A stretch of DNA of 64,000 nucleotides from Escarpia spicata (GCA_963995525.1 CAXEFP010000911.1:143001-207000); one strand, 5' to 3'. Shown: positions 1 through 12,156, counted from the first letter of the stretch. Notes: generated from the sequence alone by a model not told the origin. Translations and numbers: made by a program.

Positions 1-737
1 TTTGAATACATCCGTTGATGGAGCCTGACGGACGGATATGGGTATGTTGTTCCACAGTGTGGGTGCAGCCACAGAGAAGGCCCGTCCCCCAAATTGCGTC
101 TTTGACACGGGCACAGCCAGCAGCAACCTGCTCTCAGACGGAAGTGATCTTCTCGGATTGTGTTGCACCAGCATGTCTTTGATATAGGATGGGCCTTCCC
201 CGTGGATTGCCTTGTAGGTCAGTGTGAGTAATTTGAATTGCTATTGAATTACGATACCTCACATAAGCCAATATGTAGGGCGGGAAGGACTGGCGTGATG
301 TGAGATCGTCTAGGAACACGGGGAACAATGCGCGCGGCTGTGTTCTGCACTCGTTGTAATTTGTCCAGCTGCCATGCGGGGAGGCCATGCAGTAAGCCAT
401 TCAAGTAGTCCAGTTTTGACGTGACCAGGGCCTGGGTGGCTATCTGGGCCGTACTCCCATCCATATATTTTCTGATCTTCCCATTGCTCCGGATATAGTA
501 GTAAGTTGACCGACACACCATGTTTACATGTGCCTGCAGTCCATAGTTTGAGTCAATAATTGCATAAATATTCCTCGCTTTCAATATTCCCGGGATAATG
601 CTCTCCCCAATGGAGATGTCCGTCACGGCTGCTTTGGCGAGCTGCCCGTTAGTTCCAACCACAACAAACTTCGTTTTGTTTTCGTTCAGTTTTAGGAAGT
701 TGCAAGCCATCCAGATCAATTGACCTCGGCGATGCAC
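1..737 (-). pseudogene. LINE A RT thumb and C-terminal domain
   Basis: The minus strand continues the LINE past the palm domain: V-V-V-G-T-N-G, a D-I-S-I-G-E block, then Q-A-L-V-T-S-K-L-D-Y and L-Q-R-V-Q-N-T-A-A-R-I-V, the conserved C-terminal pattern of CR1/L2-type ORF2. Further minus-strand text to position 1 (W-N-N-I-P-I-S-V-R) matches the usual extreme C-terminus. Frameshifts lie near 250. The 3' end is outside the window. Confidence 0.8.
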
Positions 738-800
738 CTCTCCACAGCGTCAAGCGCTGACTGGGAAGATGCGAGGTTAAAGGTTAACAGCAGTTGGCTG

Positions 801-1784
801 TCATCTGCGTACAAACTCAATGTTGTGTCGATGCATGATATTCCCCAGCGGTAGGGTGTAGACAGAAAACAGTGCAGGCTCCAGTACAGAGCCCTGGGGT
901 ACCCCAAAGTCCAGACGCTGACAGTTGGATGATGCGGACATGTCGAGTAGCACTAGGAGAGCACATTTGTTGCTGTCCATGGCGCGGAGCACATCGTGAC
1001 TGATCCGGAGGAGCGCTGTTTCAGTACTGTGGTGTTTCTTGTAGGCTGACTGGATAACCTCGTGCAATCCGTTTTCAGACATGTAGGTGTTGAGTCGACA
1101 TGTCACTGTACATTCTATTAGCTTGGAAATGAATGATATATTCGACACTGGTCGGAAGTTCTTCAGAAGCTCGAGATCAAGATTGTTCTTTTTCAGTACA
1201 AGGGTCACCAAGGCCTTATTCAAAGAGTCAGATACAATCCCATATGACATGGAACGGTTTACAATTTGAATCAGCACCTGCAACAATTCATCGAGGTTGT
1301 CTTTCAAAAGCCACGTCGGAAGTGGATCTAAGCCGCATGATTTTGAAGGAGATTGTATGACCAATTTTCTGATCTCAGTTTCTGAGGCAGGGGTGAATTC
1401 TGACAAACTGCAGGTGATATTCTCATCAGGTGAAACCAGTTCATGTAAATCTAGCTGATGATTTCGCACCTGTGACAAGTCATTGCGTATCTTAGTGATC
1501 TTGTGTGTGAAGAAGTCTGCAAATATGTCCGCCATCTCGACAGGAGTGTCATGACTGGGGAGGATGCTCGGAGTGTTGCGATGCATCAGCCGATCAGTGA
1601 CCTTAAAGACACATTTGGGATCAGATTGCGCGTCAATCAAGCGTTCAGTGAAGTACTGTTTCTTGGCGTTGTTTATCAGCCTGGCCAATTCACGCCGTTT
1701 ATCCCTGTATATATGCAGGTGCACCGCAATTCCGGTTTCCTGATACTTTCTCTCTGCTTTCCTGCGAACCCTCTTGACCTCCAT
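801..1784 (-). pseudogene. LINE A reverse transcriptase with internal deletion
   Basis: A 327-codon frame with RT fingers (K-S-C-G-L-D-P-L-P, then F-R-P-V-S-N-I-S-F-I-S-K-L-I-E, then H-H-S-T-E-T-A-L) and the start of motif A (L-L-V-L-L-D-M-S-A). Motif A is not completed: the text jumps from there to F-G-V-P-Q-G-S-V-L, so most of the stretch between motif A and motif B is missing. The motif C Tyr-Ala-Asp-Asp region is found out of frame just downstream, around 800-815. The deletion makes the enzyme non-functional. Confidence 0.85.
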
Positions 1785-1794
1785 GGTATCTGCA

Positions 1795-2160
1795 TTATAC
1801 CAAGCTGGTTGTGCTGCGTTGTTGGGCTGGAGCGTGCTCGTCCAGGAGTGTTGCTAGGACACTGTTGTACTGCTCAACAACTTCACCTAGCGTTAGGTCA
1901 GATACATATGTCAAATGTAGCATTGACTTTTGTATGTCTTTCTTGAATGTGCAGGTGTCAACATGTCTGTATTTCCTGTATGTGATCACCCTCTTCTTCA
2001 GCTTAGGTTTATTCCCTGACAGGCAGAAGTGAACAGGACAATGATCACAACTATCAGACAGGGCACTGTATTGCACGAAGAAGTCAGTCACACTGTCCTC
2101 ATATGACCTGGTAATAATTAGGTCAAGTGTGTGGCCACGTCGGTGAGTGACTGGTGTCAC
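1795..2160 (-). pseudogene. LINE A endonuclease, C-terminal part
   Basis: This minus-strand frame carries H-T-L-D-L-I-I and, further on, S-D-H-C-P-V-H, the closing motifs of APE-like LINE endonucleases (Asp in LDLI and a final SDH). A basic linker with Y-R-K-Y and a helical stretch follows, as in the region between endonuclease and RT of CR1/L2-like elements. It is separated from the N-terminal part by about 280 bases in which the frame is broken. Confidence 0.78.
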
Positions 2161-2297
2161 ATGCTGAGTTCAATTATAGGAATTTGTAAAGTCCAAGAAA
2201 TTTGAAGCATCTTTATTGGTAGGATCGTCAACATGAAAGTTGACGATCAGTAATCGGCCACCAGTATGCACAGTTGTGCCTAGTACATCACCGAACT

Positions 2298-2934
2298 CTT
2301 TCAAAAATTATGCCGTTATTATGAGCTTTGGTGGAGGACGATAGAATTATCCTGTACTGTGTATTTTCCGTGGAAGACAACATAAACTCCATACACTCAC
2401 ACGTGGTTTGTCTCTCTACGTCACTCACTATCAGCCTGAGTTTCAACGAGTCCTTGTACAATATAATATACCAATGCCACCACATCCTGTTTGTCTGGGA
2501 ACGTGGATTATGCTACAGCCAGGCGGACACAAGTCTCCAATGGTGGCCTGGTGCCTGTCCCCTGGTCTCAGCCACGTCTCCGTCAGGAACAGCACCTCGA
2601 AGTCGTGGTCAATCGTATAATCCAAAAGTACAGCGGTTTTGTTTTTGACGGAACGAGTGTTGAGTAGGGCAGCAGATAACTTAATGGAAACAGACTCAGT
2701 AGTGCTCTCTCCAGTCTGACACTTGCAGGGCACCAGGTTGATAGCGTTTGAACCAGTCTGTTTATGTCTCTTTGAACGGGGGCGATTACCCGTGACCACT
2801 TGAGAAGTCATCAACACGAATCCAAGTCAGAAATATCAGTGCGTTGACTTAGGTCGTGTCCTGGACATTTTCGGATATGACGACCACCCCGACGACTACA
2901 CAAATGCAGGATGCCCAAATCTTTAAGAGTAGTG
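2298..2934 (-). pseudogene. LINE A endonuclease, N-terminal part
   Basis: Minus-strand translation gives a basic leader, then the APE endonuclease start with L-L-N-T-R-S-V-K-N-K and L-T-E-T-W-L, the usual catalytic-Glu motif of these enzymes. It would nick target DNA for target-primed reverse transcription. The frame is lost near 2443. The same segment occurs at 50065-50711 at high similarity, so the frame can be compared between copies. Not functional as it stands. Confidence 0.8.
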
Positions 2935-3198
2935 AATACTACAGTTCCTACAGTAGATGATCCACGTTTCATATACCACAAGTCTGCACTGCCCGTATTG
3001 TTTTTGTCTAGGCCTGCTTGACACTGCAGTCATTGTACCCAATGTGCTGCAGGTTTCCGGACGACAATGGTTGTTGAAGTCAGTGGCCGCACAAACACAA
3101 TAGCAGGCAATTGGGCGTTGGCTGTGCAAGTTCAAGCCGTGTATGCATGCGATATTCAGAACCAGGAAACTCACAACGTACATCATAAGAGTTCCCAT
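2923..3198 (-). CDS. Candidate small secreted cysteine-rich peptide
   Basis: A 91-codon minus-strand frame begins with Met-Gly-Thr-Leu-Met-Met and a hydrophobic stretch of about 17 residues ending near H-G, which looks like a signal peptide. The remainder has eight cysteines (a C-x-C-x-C cluster, two singles about 5 apart, and three towards the end). The same frame is open upstream to 3387, but Met at 3198 gives the best signal-peptide start. It sits in the spacer between LINE A and the 1.3 kb repeat block, which is unlike the equivalent spacer of the second copy; only its last few codons overlap the LINE. No family is recognised, and it may be a chance ORF. Confidence 0.25.
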   Translation of the reverse strand: MGTLMMYVVSFLVLNIACIHGLNLHSQRPIACYCVCAATDFNNHCRPETCSTLGTMTAVSSRPRQKQYGQCRLVVYETWIIYCRNCSIHYS

Positions 3199-3367
3199 TT
3201 GTTTTAACAAATTCTGGCATATAAATGTATCCAGTGTATGAAATGTATGTTCACAAAGTGTTCTTTCAAAACTTAGCGTCACTGTACACTTAAAACAAAC
3301 TAAAAATAGCACGTAATCTTTCGTTGGCAGCAGCTTGTACAGCGTCCAGTGTTGTCTAAGTACATAA

Positions 3368-4680
3368 GAACAACTGATATACCCCATAAAAGGTGATAAT
3401 CTTGATATATATAGGGTATTTTGAAAAAATTCTAGGTCTTTCGTCCTATTCGTGGGGTGGTAGATTATTCCCTGAAAGGTTGGCCTTCGAAGTTCAAGCA
3501 GTCCAAGAGGAAAAGGTTAACCTACCCGCATACATACAAATATACATCCATACAAACATATGCAAGCTCGATTATAAGTAGATACGCGTACCTTTATTGT
3601 ATCTGCAAATTACGAATCAACACAGATATGCGACGATATTGATGTGTCCATAATAGTTAAAGGGGTTCTTTCGCAAAACGAACGTATATAATTTGGTTCT
3701 CAGAAAAAACAAATAAAGCGTCACGTATTATATGATTCGCCCTTTAAAGCTGCTTCCTCAGTGCGATTGCCCGTCGCGAATCCAGTTGTTTTATATCCAA
3801 GTGTGTAGTGTGTTAATTATTTAGGTAACGAATGTAGTCTGTTTAATAAAACATTGTGTACTTTTTAATCGCCCAAAGTTGGTGGGTATGTCTGATAGCT
3901 GGTGAAAGCCAACTGCTCGGTCGACATTTAACGTCAATTCGTTGAGCTTAGCGATCATCTCAGCTGCCAGTCAAGAGTCGACTACGAAACACGTGCACCA
4001 CTTCTGTCCATTGCATAGTAGCCTTTCCAAAATACCTACATCGGCTACTGTCTCTGGCTAGATCATGCTTTAACCACCATAATAGCCAGTGTTCTACACC
4101 TTAGCTGAAAAGTTTGTGGTCAGTCGGACCTTCAACTGTCAAAAGTTGGTGGTCCCACACAAAAGTTAGTGGTCCAAATATTAATGTAATTACACGAGTA
4201 ATATATATGTGTAGCTGAAATGCTTAGCTTTTATTAATATACTAGTTCAAGCCAAGTTTGTCCTTCATATTAATTTACGATATTCGGATTAATGAATCAG
4301 CAAATATCGGTCTAAATTACAACACAGGCAACAGTTTATTGTTGACAAAAACATCAATGTTGCAAATTACAACAAACACCACAACACGAATGTCTGCAGG
4401 TGTCTACTCAGAACTGCTGCTAACATCTGCAAGAGCAGCGGGGCTGTCAGGCTCAGTGAAACAATCGCCCCAGCCATTGACAGTGACTCCAACTCGAATT
4501 TGAAGCTGGGCATCCTCGCGCCGGATGTATTCCACAGGTGGACAGCTGATGTGGGATTGAATGTCGTGTGGATGCAGCTGGATGGTGATATAAGCTAACA
4601 CTGTGGATGGTTTTATGCGGTTTCGACACTGAGTCTTGAACTCTTCACTCGTTTCACTGTGATGAAGTCTCTTTCACATT
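3368..4680. repeat. 1.3 kb repeat block, copy 1
   Basis: This stretch is closely similar, in the same orientation, to 51489-52839. Shared landmarks include a TATATATA run, a repeated phrase about AAAGTTGGTGGTCC, and a segment ending CTTTCACATT. No coding region is convincing. In copy 1 the sequence continues past 4680 as CAGCGGAACT, while in copy 2 it is cut at the equivalent base by the Polinton. It could be a non-coding transposon or part of a segmental duplication that includes LINE A. Confidence 0.85.
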
Positions 4681-4859
4681 CAGCGGAACTTCCACTCGCT
4701 GGAAGTGCCAGCAATACGAAACTAAACTCAATCGATCTATCAGCATTGATCAAATAGACATTTTAATGTTTTTCCAACTTGTTTTTGAACCACGCTTACG
4801 TAAAATTTCCCGTTCGGAAGAATACAAATGTTACCATAATTGGCCGTAAAGATCATATC

Positions 4860-5580
<721 letters not shown>

Positions 5581-6155
5581 CTGTTTTAAATAAACGTAGA
5601 GTTAGTGATTAGATGAACAATGACACAATGTGTCGTGCTCGTTGCACACATCACATAATGACGACCTCCTCAAATGATTACAGGATTTACTAGGCATGAA
5701 GATATTGAAATTTGTTTACGCTTTGTAACTAAGCCAGCTAGCAACACTTATCGAATCCCTGCTATGGCACATAGCTTTCCCAACACATCACAACTGACCA
5801 ATTTGTAGTAGGCCTAACGATTTATTAATAAAAAACAAATAAAATGTCAACTGACGGTTTATTTGATCTTCGTTGCGTACGAATGACAATCATTATGTAG
5901 CACCAGATACATACACGCATCTTGAAGCCATTGTTGACTGCCTAAACGCGCGCGTACACACACACACACACACACACATACTCATTATCCAAAGGCAATG
6001 ATACGTATAATCCAACTACTACATATTACAAAATATTGATATTGACTGATATCTAAATAAATTTAAAAATCTGAATAACGAACACCCGTCAAAACGAATT
6101 ACAACAAACATACCATGTGGGTCGGGGTATTGAATATATAACATTCTCACGGATA
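5581..6155. other. AT-rich DNA without a recognised gene
   Basis: No coding or RNA gene is seen. It holds a short (CA)n run near 5957-5980 and AT-rich sequence. Confidence 0.6.
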
Positions 6156-6926
6156 TGCTAGCCACTATATTAATATCTAGTATGGTTGTAATTTTAGTAG
6201 GATCTGTTCATCTGAAGTAACAATGAAAATAGTTGCATTAAAATAATAATCGTATATCTACTATGCGGACTACCAACTACAGTGCAATAGTTGTGCGGGT
6301 ACCAACTATAGTGCAATATATATATATATATATATAATGACACATTATATGTACGTTAGCATTATAACTTGCACATTGAACATTTGTTTCAATCAAATCA
6401 ACGTTCACTTTTCAAAGAACAAGACACAATAACATGTTTCAAGACATGTGACTGTCCAATTACAGATATATTCAGATTAGTGGCAGTAGGCGTTCTGCAG
6501 TTTCGTAAGACCGTGGATCTGCGACCTGATGCCGATGATCAGTTATTGTTTGAGCAGCATATGTTTTGACTGTAAAGGCCGATTCTTGAGTGGCAGTCCC
6601 TGTTGGATCTGTTGCACTTGAAGGCGCTCTCTGCCCTATTTTTCAGCCTGGTGTTTTCTCCTGTGGGTACGTGTTTCTTCTACTAGCCTGTGGAGGCTCT
6701 CCTCTCCTCTCTTGAGACCCATGCGGAGTTCCTGCCTCCACGTAGATAATTATGCTAGTCACTACAGTACTATCTAGTATTGTTGTAATTTTTAGTAGGA
6801 TCTGTTCATCAAAAGTAAGAGTAAACATGGTTGCATTAAAATAATGATCGTATACCTACTGTGCGGACTACCAACAACAGTACAATATACGTATGTATAT
6901 ATATATATACATACATATATATATAT

Positions 6927-6969
<43 letters not shown>

Positions 6970-7055
6970 TCTTCTACTAGCCTGTGGAGGTTCTCCTCTC
7001 CTCTCCTCTCTTGAGACCCCTGCGGAGTTCCTGCCTCCACGTGGATAATTCTCCA
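6156..7055. repeat. Tandem duplication of about 600 bp
   Basis: 6156-6292 and 6752-6892 are diverged copies of one sequence (from GCTAG.CACTA to CGGACTACCAAC). 6660-6745 and 6966-7050 are copies of another (TTTCTTCTACTAGCCTGTGG to the CCTGCCTCCACG phrase). The order is the same in both, so a unit of about 0.6 kb was duplicated in tandem. Between 6894 and 6966 an AT/ATAC microsatellite has expanded. The segment after 7055 belongs to a LINE. Confidence 0.75.
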
Positions 7056-7084
7056 GCAAGCTTCTCCCAGTTGACAACATAAAT

Positions 7085-8165
7085 GTCTAGTGGCTTCAAG
7101 TCTCGCTTGCATATGTCCCTGAAGTGCACATTCGCGCGTCAGAGTTAGGTACACGGTTCTTCCAGGAGATCCCGAGGATGCGCCGAAGGCAGCGCATGTT
7201 AAATGATTTCAGTCGATGCTCCTGTCTAGAGCACTGTGTCCAGGACTCACTGCCGTACAGTAGTGTCCTGAGCACGCAGGCGTTGTGCACTGTCACCTTT
7301 GTGTGCTTCGTTAGAACTTCGTTGTTCCATACTCGCTTTGTAAGCCGGGCAACTGAAGAGACGGCTCCCCCAATCATTCTGCTGATTTCCGCTTGTAAGA
7401 AAAGGTTGTCTGCAATGGTGGACCCGATGTAAGTGAAGAGGTGGACGACCTCTAGCTCATGGTTTTTTATGATGATGGCTGACGGTGTTGTCACATCCTT
7501 CACCCATGATGTTCGTCTTTCTCAAGCTGATTTTCAGTCAGAAATTCGTGCATGCCTCTGCAAAGCGGTTCATCAGGTGTTGTAGCTCCCCCTCAGTATG
7601 CGAGATGACCGCTGCGTAATCCGGAAACAGAAAGTCTATGACGAGCGCTAGGCGCACCATGACCTTCGCATTTATACTAGATACGTTGAATAGGTTTCCG
7701 TTAGATATCATATGCATGTACATTCTCTGTGTCAAAGATCCAACGTCGTGCTTCAACTTAAGGGCAAAGATTATTCCAAAGAGGGTTGGGACGAGGACGC
7801 ATCACTGTTTGACGCAACTGCGAACGTTAAAAGTCTCGGAGGTAGAACCGTACCTCATATCATCGTAGAATGACCCGATTAAAGTGCAAAGATTAGGCGA
7901 CGTTCTATCTTCGGTAGGATCTTGAACAAAACATCCCTACTCACAATGTAGAAGGCCTTGGTATGATCAATGAAGGCAATGCACCGTGGCTTCTTCTGTT
8001 TCCTGCATTTCTCCTGTAACTGTTGAAACGAAAATATAATATAAGTAGTTGAGCTATTTGCTCTGAAGCCACACTGGGATTCGGGGTAGACTCTGTCAGC
8101 AAGTGAAGTCTATTCAGAATGACACGAACAAACAACTTGACAACTACGCTCAGGTGAGAAGTGCC
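7085..8165 (-). pseudogene. LINE C relic, RT palm to C-terminus
   Basis: Several broken minus-strand frames add up to an L1/RTE-like RT: an I-L-N-R-L segment near 8120, a frame with L-F-P-D-Y-A-A-V-I-S-H-T and L-M-N-R-F-A-E-A-C near 7600 (motif C Tyr-Ala-Asp-Asp replaced by P-D-Y-A-A), then F-T-Y-I-G-S-T-I, N-A-C-V-L-R-T-L-L-Y-G-S-E-S-W and C-L-R-R-I-L-G-I-S-W at 7150-7420. It overlaps in domain content with the 4860-5580 fragment only at the fingers, so the two could be parts of one or of two insertions. Confidence 0.78.
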
Positions 8166-8457
8166 GTAAACGGTAAACAATGTAACATGTTGCGAAATTC
8201 ACAAATTATGTACAACCGATGGTATGCATTGAACACCCATACAAGTATAAATGTAAATAATACGATGTGTCAGTAGTGTGGCAATTTGGAGATACATGGT
8301 CTGTTGTCCGTGATCAATTGAGGAAACAGGTCAATGCATTGAGGCATAATCTGATGAGTAAGACTGTTCTTACACATAACAGTTACTAGCATCTGGCAGT
8401 GCTCAATTTGAAGGGAATATGATGACACGTTGGCTGTCTGTGGCATCGCAGCATCTC

Positions 8458-8505
8458 TTAAGTCACTTCAGCATACTCCCCAGCATCACCATTCTTCACG
8501 GGCGT
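8458..8505 (-). CDS. Receptor terminal exon ending in YAEVT
   Basis: A short last coding exon after acceptor TATTTTCTTGTAG, phase 0, coding T-P-V-K-N-G-D-A-G-E-Y-A-E-V-T then TAA. Y-A-E-V close to the C-terminus is ITIM/ITSM-like in spacing, although the residue two before Tyr is Gly rather than a large hydrophobic one. No canonical AATAAA was noticed in the 300 bases that follow. Confidence 0.78.
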   Translation of the reverse strand, partial: TPVKNGDAGEYAEVT

Positions 8506-8822
8506 CTACAAGAAAATACACGTGAGTTAATGATACCAAACCCTTCCGTTTGTAATATAATTTACTTAGTTGATAACTTGTTTTTATTAATTTGAAAAAT
8601 CTAGAAATACTGTTTAGTTATGCTATATTCCCCTTTACAAATACAAGTTGTGTTATGCATATTGGTAATTCCAACAATTTCAGGGCTAAGGTAATGTTTA
8701 AAATTTCAAATGGTGGATCCAGAGTTTGCAACGGAAAACCTCTGCAACATTAATAATTCTTGTGCTGCCAACATTGTGGTTCTGAAGCAGATAGAATTAG
8801 GTGTTTCACGTCGAATACGTAC
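8506..8822. other. Last receptor intron
   Basis: AT-rich, with nothing recognised beyond the splice sites. Confidence 0.6.
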
Positions 8823-8929
8823 GTTGACATAGCTGTGTTTCTGTTGAGTAATGGCGTCTATGTTTTCATATGCTGCTCCTGAAACAGGTTGTTGTAGTCC
8901 TTCTGGTTTGTTGATTCTGGCGTACGGCC
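8823..8929 (-). CDS. Receptor cytoplasmic exon with YARI, YENI, YVNT
   Basis: A 107-base exon, phase 1 in and phase 0 out, with acceptor CACATACTTGAAG and donor GTACGTATTC. It holds P-Y-A-R-I, A-Y-E-N-I and S-Y-V-N, the last completed by Thr of the next exon. Two fit pYxN (Grb2-type SH2 sites) and two fit YxxI. The open frame runs on to 8706, but the strong donor and the matching phase of the terminal exon favour splicing here. Confidence 0.78.
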
Positions 8930-9492
8930 CTTCAAGTATGTGAACAACGAATACCAATGAATGAACAGCTATTAATTACAACTTTAAATACCTTTGAATA
9001 TAAACAAACAGTAGCACTTTATATTTGTTTTAGATGACCAACAGTTTGGCATTTTACTTTTATGGACGTCAACAGACTACCGCCCCATCTATTGGGACAG
9101 TGAAGAGACAGTAATAGGTATACGGAAGGTATTCTCGTTCTGATCATTATGTTGGTCGCTCCTTCCCAAAGGAAAAAGACCTTTGCACTATCCGTATGTT
9201 TTTTCATGTGTTTCTTGAGCCAATATAAATAAAGAAGCTGTCTCAAAAACGTTGTTTTCATGAGCATCTTGATCCTGCATAGGTACGCGCGTGTGATCTA
9301 TATTACAAACGTTACGTAGAAATAAATTCAAGCAGTTGTATCACTCTATTTATTGTCATTGATACGTTTAGTCTGAAACAATTTGCAAAAAGTCCAATTG
9401 CTTATAAGAGTACAATAATGTTACAGTGTTTTTAGAAGTTATGCTTGGACTGCACTAAATTGATAACGTTTAATTAATTATCATTCACCTAC

Positions 9493-9623
9493 CCCGGGAT
9501 TCTGAAGCGTCTGTCGTTGCGCGATCACTCAGTTCTTGATATTGTTTGGTGTCGTCAACAACGTCCGCTGATGACCTTACGTCGGCGGACATCTCAATTG
9601 GTGGGTGTCGGTTTCTTGTATTT
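9493..9623 (-). CDS. Receptor cytoplasmic exon with YQEL
   Basis: A 131-base exon, phase 2 in and phase 1 out, acceptor TTTTAATTGCAG, donor GTAGGTGAAT. It codes an acidic and Ser/Thr-rich stretch with K-Q-Y-Q-E-L-S-D, a YxxL motif suited to SH2 or adaptor binding. Its reading frame is set by the micro-exon before it. Confidence 0.82.
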
Positions 9624-10153
9624 CTGCAATTAAAAATTAATTATTATGAATTAAATAGTTTCATCGACATTATATAATTAACAAGTCTTTTTACATGACA
9701 ATAATGTGAAACATTAATAATAACAACAGTAATGCAGTGAAACCTGCATTAGGCTTAGCTGATACCTGTCTATAACAAAATCGAGTCTAGAAAGGACGCA
9801 TTGTCCAAAACCTGTTTATTACGATAACCTGGTCCTAAACAATGTATTATGCAGTCTCTACTATATCCACTGTTAGCACGTTCTACTCTAAATGAATTGT
9901 GTCATTTCTGTCTGCAATATTTTATTCCCTCATATTTATAGCAGGTGTTTTTAAATTTTACTTATATATATATCGTAGATATACATATATATATATATAT
10001 ATATATGCGAAAGGAGATAGTGGGCAGATTGTCTGTTTTCTTGTTTACTAATAATAATTGACCGTTGTTTCCATGGTTATCACGATATATAAAATAATGG
10101 CTAAATAGTATCTACGATAACAATGACGACCTGTATCAACACAGAAAACATAC

Positions 10154-10172
10154 CTCGCTTGATCAGGACCTT
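10154..10172 (-). CDS. Receptor micro-exon, juxtamembrane tail
   Basis: A 19-base micro-exon between TTGCTGTTTCAG and GTATGTTTTC. It enters in phase 1 and leaves in phase 2, giving E-G-P-D-Q-A-R, and matches the phases of the exons on both sides, which supports it. If skipped, the downstream tail would shift frame, so it could act as a switch for the signalling tail. That last point is speculative. Confidence 0.7.
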
Positions 10173-10518
10173 CTGAAACAGCAACAACAAGAGTTAAGTA
10201 ATATGTTCTCAATAAAGATAAACTCATCGTTACAATTAGGCGAGATACCACCAACACCCACTCAGCACCAACATTCTAGGAAGGCTTACTCCACAGTACC
10301 ACAATTGCTTCTTAGTAGTTGCCTCTAGTTGTTAAAACACGTATCCTTGAGTTATCCTGTTAGAACAAAATACAACATAGGATTATAATTCAATTAATTA
10401 AATTTACCAAATGTATCAAATAATGTTGTATGTGTATCATGCATACATGATTAGGCATGGAAACTAATCACGTTAGACTTAAAAACCAATGCATTTTCGA
10501 ATATGGAAGACATTGTAC

Positions 10519-10638
10519 CTTTGCAACGTGACTGCTGTCTTATTCTCCAAATGAAGCCAAACACCAGTGCAACTATGCAGACAACAAGGAGGCTGCCCAA
10601 AACGGCTGCAATAATTGTGCTTGTGCTGCAACTGCATC
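10519..10638 (-). CDS. Receptor exon: transmembrane segment
   Basis: A 120-base exon, phase 1-1. After a short C-S-C-S-T-S-T stem it codes a hydrophobic segment of about 23 residues (I-I-A-A-V-L-G-S-L-L-V-V to F-G-F-I-W) followed by the stop-transfer R-I-R-Q-Q-S-R-C-K. This sets a type I topology with the Ig/FN3 part outside. The palindromic cysteines next to the membrane could be palmitoylated, which is an inference. Confidence 0.88.
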
Positions 10639-11206
10639 CTACAACATGAGTAACATACAAACATGCTCCACATTTGTAAAATAAACATAAGTAAGTTAGT
10701 TTGATACCATTTTATTACATACCTAATTCGACGAAACAATGGCACTACAGTTTTTTATTCATCAAACTATTAACATACAAGATGGCAAACCAGTTTTCTT
10801 GGACAACATATAGTGTCCTTAACCAGAAACTAATCTCCAGGAAATCACAAGCACAGCTAATCCAGAAATGATCAACGATGATCATGGCATCATGAGTAGG
10901 TATGCGCAAACGTCATCATCAGAGTATGGGACTCAAGTGGACGTAGGGTGATAACGCATCTTCCAATTAATACGTGTGATTTTATGCTGAAAGTAGCTTT
11001 TTGGCACATTTAGAGCGCAGCTACAGATACTGCGCCCATCGTCGTTACATCATTTACTGTCGATATGTCTATTACTTATTTGTATAACCGCCATATTTCT
11101 CCTCTTTGTGTAGCTATATATGCTTGTTAATATTGTTTATTTTAAATAATTAGTTATAGGGTTTCTGTGCCTTTCTTTCAAATAAATAGTAATAGGGGTT
11201 CTGTAC

Positions 11207-11530
11207 CTTTCTCTGTTTTAGAAGTAGCTTCAACGTGTTGTCCAATCCTGGACGGAAACGCCAGCTGACCTTCGTACACTTTGAGCCAAACCTGATAAGT
11301 TGCTTCGGTATCAAACTGTCCAGAGATGACTGCCGTCTGTTGTTTGGCATCGACACTGCCCTCTGGTGGAAAACGGCTCTCCTCTCCACCGTCCCGTTTG
11401 TAGTGAACAACAACTGACACACCTGTATACGTGGATCTTTTACGTCGGGGACTATGTCTTTTATCTGACCATGTGACAGTCATGTGATCCACCTGGAGGT
11501 CAGTTGTTTCTATTTCGATTTCTGGTGATG
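11207..11530 (-). CDS. Receptor exon: fibronectin III domain 2
   Basis: A 324-base exon (108 codons), phase 1-1, acceptor TTTAATGCAG, donor GTACAGAACC. It begins A-S-P-E-I-E-I-E and includes V-T-W-S-D, V-V-V-H-Y-K-R-D-G and T-Y-Q-V-W-L-K-V-Y, with a basic R-R-K-R loop. It is the last extracellular module before the membrane. Confidence 0.88.
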
Positions 11531-12156
11531 CTGCATTAAATAATATATGTGGTCAACGAAAATCGCTATAATATGCAATTGTTTATTAATTGCACACACA
11601 TATGTCAACTTGCAATTGCGTTTTGTTTCTTATTGATAACCAATAATATATTTACACCATCGGCATCAGGCTACATATGGCGTTATTCGAAATCACTATC
11701 AGCACTTACATTTTCGTAACGTCCAAGTCATTATGAATCCACGTTTATATATCGATCCAATGCTGATGTCAAATATGTAACACTATAACACCTATATGTT
11801 GGATAAATGTTAAATATAGCAAGTTGCGTAGTGTCCTACTATTGTTAACTGAAAGTTTGTATCGTTCGCGACAGTACCAACTAGCGAACGTCAACGTAAC
11901 CATTTATAATAGTGTGGCACCACCTACTGAGTATCCAAGTCATGTAAATCTCCATAACGGTAACCTGCCTATAACGATAATATTGCGCAGACCAGACGGT
12001 GGCTGTTATGATTGGTTTTACTGTATTTCAAAATAAAAAATATTGATGGCTGTGACAATAAAACATAATGAGGTTATTATGTCTTCCTCTTTGTCTGTGA
12101 GGTACAGTAATGATCAGTGTCTTTTATCGATCTTTATCCATGTCCTACGGTCCTAC

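Larger units (their letters stand above)
1..2934 (-). mobile_element. Decayed APE-type LINE, family A copy 1
   Basis: A non-LTR retrotransposon reads on the minus strand from its 5' end near 2934 and runs off the left edge of the window. Endonuclease, reverse transcriptase and thumb segments appear in the right order but are split by frameshifts, stops and an internal deletion. The 5' limit is set by comparison with a second copy (50065-50711), where similarity stops at the same place. General character (endonuclease start with an L-N-T-R-S pattern, G-V-P-Q-G-S in RT, Q-R-V-Q-N-T-A-A-R-I-V after it) fits the CR1/L2/Jockey group. Clade assignment is by eye. Confidence 0.88.

Noticed and set aside
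8706..8822. Extension of the YARI/YENI exon to a stop at 8706
   Set aside because: A strong donor GTACGTATTC follows Y-V-N, and the next exon at 8458-8505 fits in phase and adds another tyrosine motif. A retained-intron isoform remains possible.
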